DNA of 64,000 bases from Nonomuraea jabiensis (GTDB lineage: Bacteria; Actinomycetota; Actinomycetes; Streptosporangiales; Streptosporangiaceae): positions 9,312,501 through 9,376,500 of the forward strand of contig NZ_JACHMB010000001.1 in the NCBI RefSeq assembly GCF_014204795.1, written 5' to 3'. Under the pieces are notes generated by a model. The model had not been told where the DNA came from, ran no database searches, and saw only the letters and a program-made list of their open reading frames with translations. Below, one piece after another: positions 1 through 7,651 of this stretch. A program made the position numbers and the translations under genes. Position 1 is the first letter of the stretch. Every line of letters starts with the position of its first letter.

Positions 1-2
1 TG

Positions 3-824
3 CCCGCCACCGCCCACACCCTGGCCGAATACACCTCCCAACTGTGCGAGGCCGGACAGGCCCCGGCCAGCATCGAGCAGGCCATCGCCGCGGTGCGCAC
101 CATGCACCGCCTGGCCGGCCACACCGGACGGCCCGCCACCGAGTCCGCCCGCCTGGCGCTGCGCGCCTACAAACGCCAGCGCGCCGAAGCCGGCGGCCGC
201 GGTCAGCGCGAGGCCCCGCCCATCACCATCGACGCGCTGCGCGCCATGGTGAGCGTCTGCGACCTGGCCACGATGATCGGGCGGCGGGACCGACTGCTGC
301 TCGTGCTCGGCCTGGCGCTGATGGGCCGCCGCAGCGAACTCGTCGCCCTCATGAGGGAGGACGTGCGCGAGGTCGCCGACGGCCTCGAAGTCACCATCCG
401 CACCTCCAAGACCGACAAGGACTCGACCGGCGAGACCATCGCGATCCCGCGCGGCAGCCACCCGCTCACCGACCCCGTCGCCGCCTGGCGCGACTGGCTC
501 ACCGTCCTCGACCAGGCCGGACACACCTCAGGGCGGCTGCTGCGCCGTATCAACCGGCACGGCACCCTCGGGCCCTCGCTCGGCGCCGACGCCGTCAACA
601 CCATCGTCCGCGACCTCGCCGTGCGCGCCGGCGTTCCTTCTGCGGAGACCATCACCGCGCACAGCCTGCGCGCCGGTGGCGCCACCGTGGCCTATGCCGC
701 CGGCGTCCCGGTCGCCGTCATCGCCAAACACGGCCGCTGGGCCCCCGCCTCGCCCGTCGTGCTGCGCTACATCCGCGCCGTCGACCGCTGGCGCGACAAC
801 GCCATGCGCAACGTCGGACTTTAA
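3..824 (+). CDS. Tyrosine recombinase/integrase, 5' end outside window
   Basis: The frame is open from the first bases, so the N-terminus lies upstream of the window. The catalytic domain is complete: first Arg in GRRSEL, the beta-hairpin Lys in TSKTDKD, HSLR for the HxxR box, HGRW for the second His/Trp box, and Tyr in VLRYIRAVDRW close to the C-terminus. Such enzymes cut and rejoin DNA through a 3'-phosphotyrosine bond. The next gene is a decayed coiled-coil protein related to the one at 22689-24008, so this is probably the recombinase of an old mobile element. An inside GTG at 93 is a poor start because the upstream codons read as good protein. Confidence 0.85.
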   Translation, partial: PATAHTLAEYTSQLCEAGQAPASIEQAIAAVRTMHRLAGHTGRPATESARLALRAYKRQRAEAGGRGQREAPPITIDALRAMVSVCDLATMIGRRDRLLLVLGLALMGRRSELVALMREDVREVADGLEVTIRTSKTDKDSTGETIAIPRGSHPLTDPVAAWRDWLTVLDQAGHTSGRLLRRINRHGTLGPSLGADAVNTIVRDLAVRAGVPSAETITAHSLRAGGATVAYAAGVPVAVIAKHGRWAPASPVVLRYIRAVDRWRDNAMRNVGL

Positions 825-1054
825 CGCGCCCATGGCCCTTATCCGGACAAACGGGTTAGGCCCGTATCAGGGCAATCGGGAAACACGCCGTCGAAAAAGA
901 TAGTGACAACGCAAAGGCCCCGCCCATAGGCGAGACCCGCACCTACCCACGGAAGCAGGTAGGGGAATCGGTATGAACGCTACCAGTGCGTCGGTAAGGC
1001 CCGTCAAGCCAGGCCCAGGGCGCACCTGGGCGTAGCGAAACCATAACGGTGCCG

Positions 1055-1085
1055 AGCGGTGCCCCGGGGCGCATGCATGCAGAGG
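1055..1085 (+). repeat. 31-bp direct repeat, copy 1
   Basis: Starts AGCGGTGCCCCGGG and ends CAGAGG. It matches 1496-1526 with four differences, 441 bp away. Function is unknown; it could mark a small insertion or duplication. Confidence 0.5.
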
Positions 1086-1495
1086 TACTCCCGATGCCTC
1101 CACTAGAGGGAACGCTGTCACTGTCATAGATCTACGCCTCGGCGCAACGTCATGCGGCGGCGCCCAGGTCATGGTCATCTGGCGGCCACGCGGGACCGGG
1201 CAGAACCATCCTGTCCGTGGTGCGTCACAGCCCGGAGCTGCCATCAGCGGATCAGGCCTCGCCGTCGTCCCAACGGGAGCGCCCTCGCAGCAGTTGCTGC
1301 TCACAGCCCGACTGCCCCGACACGGCCAGGAACTCCTCTGGACTCGTCCGCGCCCGGCTTGAGCGGTGCTGCCAGGCACACATCACCAAATAGTCACGGC
1401 GGACGGGTTACTGCTCGCCGCCCGCAGGCTCCACATGCTCGGTCTCCAGACCACCCCGACGAACCGCCGGGTGGCGGCAGCGAGGGACCAACACC

Positions 1496-1526
1496 AGCGG
1501 TGCCCCGGGACGCATGAAGCCAGAGG
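1496..1526 (+). repeat. 31-bp direct repeat, copy 2
   Basis: Second copy of the 1055-1085 repeat, same orientation, four mismatches. Confidence 0.5.
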
Positions 1527-2026
1527 ATCCCGGGGCTCATGCCGTCCACGCTAACAGTGACGACCGAAGGAGAGCGTTTCCGCAACATCCAGCCTGCGCG
1601 CGAACAGGAGGACCTGGACGGCCCTGCACCCGACTGTGCAACCGCTGCACCTCAACCGTTCCGCAGGCGAAGATTCCACCGCAGCCGCGATGACCAACCG
1701 CTGCAATCACGTGACGTAAACCTGGTCAGGGCCTCATTGGCCATCCCGCTTTCAGCGAAATGGCCACGTCCATTGCACTGGCCGGCAGTCCCAAAGGACG
1801 GGCAGCAGGGGCCATCAGGTTACGGTCAGGCTCCTCCACGCCTGCGCCGGGCGGAATTCAGTCGGCCGATGCTTCGCCACCGCAGTCAGGCGTCAACGTC
1901 ACCGTCGAACCAGGCGGACGTGGGGCCGCAGACGCGAAGATCATGAAAGGCGGAAACGCTTTGCCCCGATATGGGCGGCGCAATTATGTGACCAATGCAC
2001 TGAAACCTTGTGACGAGGAAATTCAA

Positions 2027-2845
2027 GTGGCTAATCCTACGCGAGCCCGGCAAGGGCGGCCGCCCCAGCAAGTACTGCTGCAAGCTGTGCGCCAACGAGG
2101 CCAGCCGGACCGCCGACGGCGCCCCCGCGGCGGTGGCCACGCACACCGCGGTGGCCGCCTTCACTGCCGAGGCCGGCCAGATCCGCGCCCGGCTGCACCA
2201 GCGTGACGCCGAGCTGGCCGCCGAACGCGAGGACCTGCGCCGGCTGGACGAGCGCCTGGAGCAGGTGTGGGAGGCCATCGCCGCCCAGCTGGCCCAGGCC
2301 GAGACGAGCGTGCGGCAGGCCGAACAAGACGCCGAGCAGGCCCGGACCTCGATGCGCGCCGCCCACGCCGCGCGCCAGCCGGCCGAACAGGAACGGGACA
2401 CGGCCCTGCGCGGCCGGCAGGAGGCCCTCAACGCCCAGCGTGAGGCCGAAGAGCACCGCGACCGCATCCACAGCGAAGCCCGCGCCGACTCCGAACGCCT
2501 CGATGTACGATCGGCCGGCTCACCACCCAGCTGCACGACGAACCAGGCCTTACCAAGCGCCAAGCCGAGCAACTGGCACCCCTGGGCGCCGACCTCTCCC
2601 GCGCCGCCGACCTGGCCGAGGAACGTGCGGCCGCCCTGGCCGAGGAACGTGCGGCCGCCCTGGCCGAGCGCGACAGCCGGCTGCACGAGGCGCGTGCCGA
2701 CGTCCGCCGCCTGCAGGAACACCTGGAGCAGGCCGCCGCGCATCTGACCACCACCCGGCGGCAGCTCCACGAGGCCACCGCCGCCGCCGGGGAAGCCCGC
2801 GCCGAAACCCGCGCGGTGCGCGATGACCTGGCGGCTTCGTGCGGG
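2027..2845 (+). pseudogene. Decayed zinc-motif coiled-coil protein (mobile-element accessory)
   Basis: The likely original start is the GTG at 2027, preceded by a GAGGAA ribosome site. It would read MANPTRARQGRPPSKYCCKLC, but an extra C in the CCCC run at 2063-2066 shifts the frame. The middle part (Ala/Glu/Arg-rich coiled coil) reads in another frame until about 2505-2520, where a one-base loss moves it to a third frame (GRLTTQLHDEPGLTK onward). It is cut off at about 2845 where the next gene, on the other strand, begins. A 24-bp tandem duplication encodes AEERAAAL twice near 2619-2667. The GRPSKYCCKLC motif and long coiled coil resemble the intact gene at 22689-24008. Two frameshifts plus truncation argue that it is dead. 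Confidence 0.7.
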
Positions 2846-3613
2846 TCAGGGTTGGGTGTCGAGCCACTCCTGGAAGGTGGGGCCGGCGAGCTTGGCGTGC
2901 GGGCCGGGCAGGAGGCCGCCGCCGGCGGCGTACTCGGCATCGGGCAGGTCGGCGCCGTCGACGCCGACGACCTGGATGCCCCGGCGGGCGCCGAGGAGCC
3001 TGGCCGCCTCGGCCATGATCTCCTTGCGCGGCCCGGCGATCTCCGGGATCGGCGTTCCGGGAGCGGGCTGGGCGGGCGCGTCCGGGTCGGTGGCCAGATC
3101 GACCAGGGCCTCGGCCACGGTGCGAGCAGCCACGAGCTGGCTGGGCCAGTTCGGGATGTAGGCGACGTCGCCCTGCTGCCAGTCCAGGAGTTGGCCGACG
3201 AATTCGTGGAACTGCGCGGCCCGCAGGATGCGAGCGGGCAGGGGACCGGACAGGTTGGCCTCCTCGTGCACCTGCTGGGCGACACCGAAACCGGCGGTGG
3301 CCTTGTCCATGCCGATGATGGAGGCGATGACGATCTGGCCCACTCCTGCCTTCTGGCCGGCCTCGTGCAGGTTGCGGGTCGCCGTACGGAAGAATTCCGT
3401 CGCCGCCTGCTCGTCGGAGGCGTGCCACGAGGCGACGTCGATGATGACGTCGACCCCGGTGAGCGCCTCGGCGAGGCCCTCACCGGTGATGACGTCCACG
3501 CCGGTGGCTCGTGACATCGGTACGACCTGACGCCCCCGTTCGGTGAGGACGTCGACGACGTGGCGTCCCAGCCGGCCGGTCGCTCCGGCGACTGCGAACG
3601 TGCTGATGCTCAT
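2846..3613 (-). CDS. NAD(P)-binding NmrA/atypical SDR-like oxidoreductase
   Basis: 255 residues, starting MSISTFAVAGATGRLGRHVV. The VAGATGRLG segment is the glycine-rich dinucleotide loop of the NmrA/atypical short-chain dehydrogenase group. The body (ASWHASDEQAATEFF, IVIASIIGMD) fits an epimerase-like fold. The ATG at 3613 has an AGAAAGG ribosome site just upstream, so the longer open frame (to 4252) is not used. It lies 47 bp after the CMD-like gene, which is transcribed in the same direction from the ECF41-type promoter at 4201-4227. ECF41 sigma factors are known to sit beside 'COE' proteins (carboxymuconolactone decarboxylase, oxidoreductase, epimerase), and this would be the oxidoreductase/epimerase member. 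The substrate cannot be inferred. Confidence 0.8.
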   Translation of the reverse strand: MSISTFAVAGATGRLGRHVVDVLTERGRQVVPMSRATGVDVITGEGLAEALTGVDVIIDVASWHASDEQAATEFFRTATRNLHEAGQKAGVGQIVIASIIGMDKATAGFGVAQQVHEEANLSGPLPARILRAAQFHEFVGQLLDWQQGDVAYIPNWPSQLVAARTVAEALVDLATDPDAPAQPAPGTPIPEIAGPRKEIMAEAARLLGARRGIQVVGVDGADLPDAEYAAGGGLLPGPHAKLAGPTFQEWLDTQP

Positions 3614-3660
3614 GTTCCATGCCTTTCTCGGGTGCTGAATGATGGGTCGACGCGCGAGCG

Positions 3661-4152
3661 TTACGCGCTGTAATTCCGGCCGGGAGGCATGCCGGGGATC
3701 GGCTTGGCGATGAGAGCGGCGGGGGTGAAGAAGCCGATGTGGGCGATCGCCATGATGAGCGACCAGAGCGCCTTGTCGTCGTAATGGGCCGATGCCTTGG
3801 CATAGAGCGCGTCGGAGACGCGCTCCCCGTACGGGTTCGGGGTGAGGACGGCCTCCACGAGCTCCAGCGCGACCCGTTCGGCGTCGGTGAAGTAGGGGGC
3901 GTCCTGCCATGTCGCCACGGCGGTGATGCGCTCCTCTGATTCCCCGGCTTTGCGGAGATTGCCGGTTTCCCGGATGGTGAAGTACGTGCTGCCGAGGATC
4001 TGCCCGGCGCGGAGCTGCAGCAGGCTGATGGTGGTCTGTGGAATCGGGCCGTTCCTGAGGGCCCGGTGCAGCCCTTCGGCGATTCCCGCCATGTCGGGAA
4101 GGAATGGGAGGGGGTTCGGCATACGAGATTTGAGGTCCGAATTCGTGGTCAT
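3661..4152 (-). CDS. Carboxymuconolactone decarboxylase/AhpD-like protein lacking the CxxC pair
   Basis: 163 residues, starting MTTNSDLKSRMPNPLPFLPDM. The core LQLRAGQILGSTYFTIRETGNLRKAGES aligns with the AhpD/CMD signature (LRASQINGCAYCxxMH). The two redox cysteines of CxxC are replaced here (GSTYFTI) and the usual His is absent. Peroxidase-type chemistry is therefore unlikely; it may be a structural or sensing relative. The ATG at 4152 is chosen because the frame upstream runs through the promoter region and reads poorly. First gene of a two-gene minus-strand operon divergent from the ECF41 sigma gene. Confidence 0.8.
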   Translation of the reverse strand: MTTNSDLKSRMPNPLPFLPDMAGIAEGLHRALRNGPIPQTTISLLQLRAGQILGSTYFTIRETGNLRKAGESEERITAVATWQDAPYFTDAERVALELVEAVLTPNPYGERVSDALYAKASAHYDDKALWSLIMAIAHIGFFTPAALIAKPIPGMPPGRNYSA

Positions 4153-4200
4153 GGAGAGGTCTTCCTTCTCGGTCGTGAGTGAGCGTCCTGACGAGCAAGA

Positions 4201-4227
4201 GATCCCGGCGACCCGCTTCCTGTGACA
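4201..4227 (-). promoter_or_regulatory. ECF41-type promoter for the CMD/oxidoreductase operon
   Basis: On the minus strand TGTCACA (4227-4221), a 16-bp spacer, then GATC (4204-4201). This is about 50 bp upstream of the CMD-like start codon. The -35 motif and spacer match the published ECF41 consensus TGTCACA-N16-CGTC; the -10 differs but is the same as in the divergent promoter at 4263-4289. Confidence 0.65.
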
Positions 4228-4262
4228 GCGAGACCTGTGTGACATAGGCCACCGATCGTGGG

Positions 4263-4289
4263 TGTCACAGAGCGGTGGGGACCGGGATC
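4263..4289 (+). promoter_or_regulatory. ECF41-type autoregulatory promoter
   Basis: TGTCACA (4263-4269), exactly 16 bp, then GATC (4286-4289), about 42 bp upstream of the sigma gene ATG. It shares motif, spacer length and -10 with the divergent promoter, suggesting both are read by the encoded sigma factor. Confidence 0.65.
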
Positions 4290-4331
4290 GTATGCATGGC
4301 ACGACCGCGAACGAACGGACAGGAACCAGTG

Positions 4332-5264
4332 ATGAACGCACGGAGCGAGCAACCGACGGGCGGGCCCCTTGCTCGGGACAGCCGCATGGACTCGGCCACC
4401 GAGGCGTTCGTCGCCCACCGCAACCTGCTGTTCACCGTCGCCTACGAGATGCTGGGTTCGGCGGCCGACGCCGAGGACGTCCTGCAGGAGGCGTGGTTGC
4501 GGTGGGCGGGCGTCGATCTCGGTACGGTCCTGGACCGGCGCGCGTACCTGATCCGGATCACCGCCCGGCAGGCGCTGAAGCGGCTGCGTACGCTGGGCCG
4601 GCGCAAGGAGTCCTACGTCGGGCCGTGGCTGCCGGAGCCGTTGCTGACCTCGCCTGATGTGGCCGAGGACGTGGAGCTGGCCGACAGCGTCTCGATGGCG
4701 ATGCTGCTGGTGCTGGAGACGCTTCAGCCGACCGAGCGGGCGGTGTTCGTGCTGCGCGAGGTGTTCGACCTGGACTACGACGAGATCGCCGAAGCCGTTG
4801 GCAAGAGCCCGGCCGCGGTCCGCCAGATCGCCCACCGGGCGCGGGCGCACGTCGCCGCGCGCCGGCCACGGGGCACCGCCTCACCGGCCGATACCCGGGC
4901 CGCGCTCCAGGCCTTCCAGCGGGCGGTCGAAACCGGCGATCTGCAGGGCCTGCTCGACATCCTCGCGCCGGACGTCGTGGCCCTGAGCGACGGCGGTGGG
5001 ATCAAGCATGCCCTGCTACGGCCCGTGGTGGGCGTCGGTCCGGTGGCTCGGCTGCTGGCCGTCGGCTGGTGGAAGCGCGACGCGGAACGATCGGTCGAGC
5101 TGGTGCAGATCAACGGCGGGCCGGGGCTGCTCGTCCGGGTTGACGGGGAGATCGACGGCGTGCTGGCGGTGCGGGTGGAGAACGGCTACGTCACCGGCGC
5201 GTACCACGTACGCAATCCCGAGAAGCTGTCGCGCGTGGAACGGGAGACCGCCGTGAGCCGCTGA
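4332..5264 (+). CDS. ECF41-family RNA polymerase sigma factor with SnoaL-like C-terminal extension
   Basis: 310 residues from the ATG at 4332 (GGACAGGA upstream). Domain order: sigma-2 (FVAHRNLLFTVAYEMLGSAADAEDVLQEAWLRW), a linker with the ECF41 WLPEP motif, sigma-4 (LQPTERAVFVLREVFDLDYDEIAEAVGKSPAAVRQIAHRAR, a helix-turn-helix), then a roughly 120-residue SnoaL/NTF2-like domain. That domain carries the DGGG motif (DGGGIKHA) and the terminal NPEKL motif, both hallmarks of ECF41/SigJ. In this group the extension replaces a separate anti-sigma factor and tunes activity. Divergent from its two COE partners, with a matching promoter on each side. A longer GTG start at 4275 would overlap its own promoter and is rejected. 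Confidence 0.92.
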   Translation: MNARSEQPTGGPLARDSRMDSATEAFVAHRNLLFTVAYEMLGSAADAEDVLQEAWLRWAGVDLGTVLDRRAYLIRITARQALKRLRTLGRRKESYVGPWLPEPLLTSPDVAEDVELADSVSMAMLLVLETLQPTERAVFVLREVFDLDYDEIAEAVGKSPAAVRQIAHRARAHVAARRPRGTASPADTRAALQAFQRAVETGDLQGLLDILAPDVVALSDGGGIKHALLRPVVGVGPVARLLAVGWWKRDAERSVELVQINGGPGLLVRVDGEIDGVLAVRVENGYVTGAYHVRNPEKLSRVERETAVSR

Positions 5265-5277
5265 GGGCGGGACGGCC

Positions 5278-5736
5278 TCAGCTGTGCTTGTCGCCGTGAT
5301 GAGCGACGAGGCGGGTGAGCAGGTCGATCAGGGTTCGCCGGTCGTCCGCGGGCAGCGGGGCGAGGAAGGCGTCCTGGGCGGCGGCGAGTAGCCGGTCGAG
5401 GTGGGTGAGCTGGCTCCGGCCTGCCGCGGTGATGGTGATGACGTTGCGCCGGCGGTCGTCCGGGTCGGGCGCACGCTCCAGGAACTGCCGTTCGGCGAGG
5501 TCGTTGACGGTCGCCACCATGTCGCTGCGGTCGATGCCGGTGCGGCGGCCGAGGGCGGCCTGGCTGGCCGGGCCGTACTCCTCCAGCGCGGCGAGCAGGG
5601 CGTAGTGGTAGCGCCGGACGCCGGCCTGACCGAGCGCTTGATCGACGATCCGGTTGGCGGTCTGCGCCGCCTGGTTGGTCAGCCTGCTCGGCAGCGTGCG
5701 CAGCCGCTGCGGCGGCGGCCCCTCTGGCGTGTCCAC
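5278..5736 (-). CDS. MarR-family transcriptional regulator
   Basis: 152 residues. The winged helix-turn-helix is seen in RYHYALLAALEEYGPASQAALGRRTGIDRSDMVATVNDLAERQFLERAPDPDDRRRNVITITAAG; the DRR wing motif is typical of MarR. The start is the GTG at 5736. Divergent from the FAD oxidase at 5842, with a perfect palindrome in the shared intergenic region. MarR proteins usually repress themselves and the divergent enzyme gene until a phenolic or oxidative ligand binds, and that is the likely job here. Confidence 0.9.
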   Translation of the reverse strand: MDTPEGPPPQRLRTLPSRLTNQAAQTANRIVDQALGQAGVRRYHYALLAALEEYGPASQAALGRRTGIDRSDMVATVNDLAERQFLERAPDPDDRRRNVITITAAGRSQLTHLDRLLAAAQDAFLAPLPADDRRTLIDLLTRLVAHHGDKHS

Positions 5737-5795
5737 GGGGACAATCTAGCAAATTGTTGGCCGCACCCACGATTAGGTGTACTGTTGGCCGCACC

Positions 5796-5816
5796 AACGT
5801 TGGTTTGACCAACGTT
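5796..5816. promoter_or_regulatory. Perfect palindrome, likely MarR operator
   Basis: AACGTTGGT, 3-bp spacer, ACCAACGTT: nine-base arms with no mismatch, 25 bp before the oxidase start. Half-sites recur nearby (the string TGTTGGCCGCAC occurs twice, near 5755 and 5783). Confidence 0.65.
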
Positions 5817-5841
5817 CTCTTCGAGAAAGCGGATAACGGAC

Positions 5842-7557
5842 ATGCAAACTACGGACGCCCTTCAGACCCCGGTGGGGGTCTGGAGCGGTCAGACGCACCA
5901 CGACGGCCGGACTGACTCCTTCACCATTTCGTTCGCGCCTGACGGCACGGTCGCGCTGCGCACCCCTCGCAGCGTGGGCACCGGGGTCTGGAGTGCGGGC
6001 CGGCCCGGCTGGTTCTCCTACGAGCTCACCGAGCTTTTCACCGACTCGGGCCGACGGCAGATTCACGTTGAGGCTCGCCTTGAGGAGGCCGGATATCACG
6101 GGACCGGCACCGTCGAGACGCACACCACCTCGGCGAAGTACCTCGGCGAGGGGCAGGCGGCCTGGCACGACGTGGTGAGCCTGGGCGCGCCGATCCGGGG
6201 GCGCACGCTCTACCCCGGTGACGAGGGCTTCGCGGAGGCCTGCTCCGGCTGGTTGCTGACGGTCGAGCACCGGCCCGCGGCGGTCGTGGTCGCCGCCGAC
6301 GCCGAGGACGTGGCCGCCGCCGTCCGGTTCGCGGCGCAGGCGGGACGGCCGGTCGCGGTTCAGTCGACCGGGCACGGCAAGTCGGTGCCCGCGGAGGGAG
6401 CCGTCTTCATCGCCACCGGGGAGCTGCGCGAGCTGTCGGTGGACCCGCGTGCCCGTACCGCGAGGATCGGAGCCGGGCTGCGGTGGGGCGAGGTGCTCAC
6501 CGCGGCGGCCGAGCACGGCCTCGCGCCGCTGTGCGGCTCCTCCGGCCAGGTCGGGGTGATGGGCTACCTGACCGGCGGCGGGCTCCCGCTGACCGGCCGT
6601 ACGTACGGCTTCGCCGCCGACCACGTACGCTCGCTCGACGTCGTCACCGCCGACGGCCTGCTGCGCACCGTCTCGCCGGCCCAGGAGCCCGACCTGTTCT
6701 GGGCGGTACGGGGCGGCAAGAGCAACTTCGGTGTCGTGGTCGCGGCCGAGATCGACCTGCTGCCGCTACGTACCCTCTACGGCGGTGAGCTCTACTACCC
6801 GGTCGAGGACCGCAGGCGCGCTGCCCACGTGCTCGGCTCCTACCTGGCCTGGACCAAGGAGCAGCCGGAGGAGATGTCGTCCTCCGTGACGTTGCTGCGC
6901 TTCCCTGACGTGCCGCAGTTGCCCGAAGAGTTCCGCGACCGTTCGTTCGTGCAGGTCCGGGTGGTCCACATGGGGGAGGAGGGCGCGCGGCTGGTGGAGC
7001 CGTTGCGTGCGCTCGGCCCGGAGAAGGACACCTGCGAGACCAGGCCGTACACGCAGATCACCGAGATCTACCAGGACCCCAAGAACCCCGTCAGCGCGCA
7101 CCTGCGCAGCGCGTTGCTGCACGAGCTGGACGACGAGGCCGTGGAGGAGCTGGTCTCGTTCATCGACCCGGCGACGCCCGGGGGGCCGTTCCCCGGCATC
7201 GAGCTACGTCACCTGGGCGGGGCGCTGGACCGGCCGCCCGGCCGCTCGCACGCGGTCAGCACCCAGGGCGCGGCCTTCCACCTGTGGATGCGGATGCCGG
7301 CTCCGGCCGAGCAGGCCGACGCGGTGCGCAAGGCCGCCGACGAGGCGCTGGAACGGCTGCGGCGGTGGGACACCGGTGCCATGCTTCCGGGGTTCATGTT
7401 CGACCACGACTCGGCTCCCGAGCGGGTCAGGCGGGCCTACACCGAGGTCGCCTACCGGCGGCTGGCCGAGCTGAAGGCGAAGTACGACCCGAACCAGCTG
7501 TTCCGTATCAACCACAACATCCCGCCGACCGGTGACGGTGCGGGCCCCCGATCCTGA
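5842..7557 (+). CDS. FAD-binding (VAO/PCMH, BBE-type) oxidoreductase with an extra N-terminal domain
   Basis: 571 residues. From about residue 140 it is a PCMH-type FAD oxidase: HRPAAVVVAADAEDVAAAVRFA, then STGHGKS, where the His is the candidate covalent FAD site, then GVMGYLTGGGLPLTGRTYGFAADHV and FWAVRGGKSNFGVVVAAEI. It ends with the berberine-bridge-type tail YDPNQLFRINHNI. The first 110 residues (GVWSGQTHHDGRTDSFTISF and on) are not part of that family and look like a small beta-barrel. Such enzymes oxidise sugars, alcohols or natural products with O2. Probably controlled by the divergent MarR. Confidence 0.85.
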   Translation: MQTTDALQTPVGVWSGQTHHDGRTDSFTISFAPDGTVALRTPRSVGTGVWSAGRPGWFSYELTELFTDSGRRQIHVEARLEEAGYHGTGTVETHTTSAKYLGEGQAAWHDVVSLGAPIRGRTLYPGDEGFAEACSGWLLTVEHRPAAVVVAADAEDVAAAVRFAAQAGRPVAVQSTGHGKSVPAEGAVFIATGELRELSVDPRARTARIGAGLRWGEVLTAAAEHGLAPLCGSSGQVGVMGYLTGGGLPLTGRTYGFAADHVRSLDVVTADGLLRTVSPAQEPDLFWAVRGGKSNFGVVVAAEIDLLPLRTLYGGELYYPVEDRRRAAHVLGSYLAWTKEQPEEMSSSVTLLRFPDVPQLPEEFRDRSFVQVRVVHMGEEGARLVEPLRALGPEKDTCETRPYTQITEIYQDPKNPVSAHLRSALLHELDDEAVEELVSFIDPATPGGPFPGIELRHLGGALDRPPGRSHAVSTQGAAFHLWMRMPAPAEQADAVRKAADEALERLRRWDTGAMLPGFMFDHDSAPERVRRAYTEVAYRRLAELKAKYDPNQLFRINHNIPPTGDGAGPRS

Positions 7558-7651
7558 ACGCCGCGCCCACCCGGCCGGGCGGGCCTCCTCGCCTGCCCGG
7601 CCGACGTGGCCCGCCCGCGAGCCGAGCGGCGGCCACCGCACCGCGTCTCGG

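Larger units (their letters stand above)
825..2026. other. About 1.2 kb without a recognisable gene
   Basis: Both strands contain open frames, but none has a recognisable domain and their composition looks like antisense or random high-GC sequence. What can be seen is a small CCTACC/GGTAGG hairpin near 940-965 and a 31-bp imperfect direct repeat at 1055-1085 and 1496-1526. It separates the recombinase from the broken coiled-coil gene and is probably degenerate mobile-element DNA. Confidence 0.5.

Noticed and set aside
867..1379. A 170-codon minus-strand open frame after the first recombinase
   Set aside because: No recognisable domain, Cys/Pro/Arg-rich composition and no ribosome site; typical of chance open frames in high-GC DNA.
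2616..2670. Tandem AEERAAAL repeats as a mini-satellite of special meaning
   Set aside because: It is a two-unit repeat of a coiled-coil heptad-like sequence in a dead gene; duplication of such codons is common.
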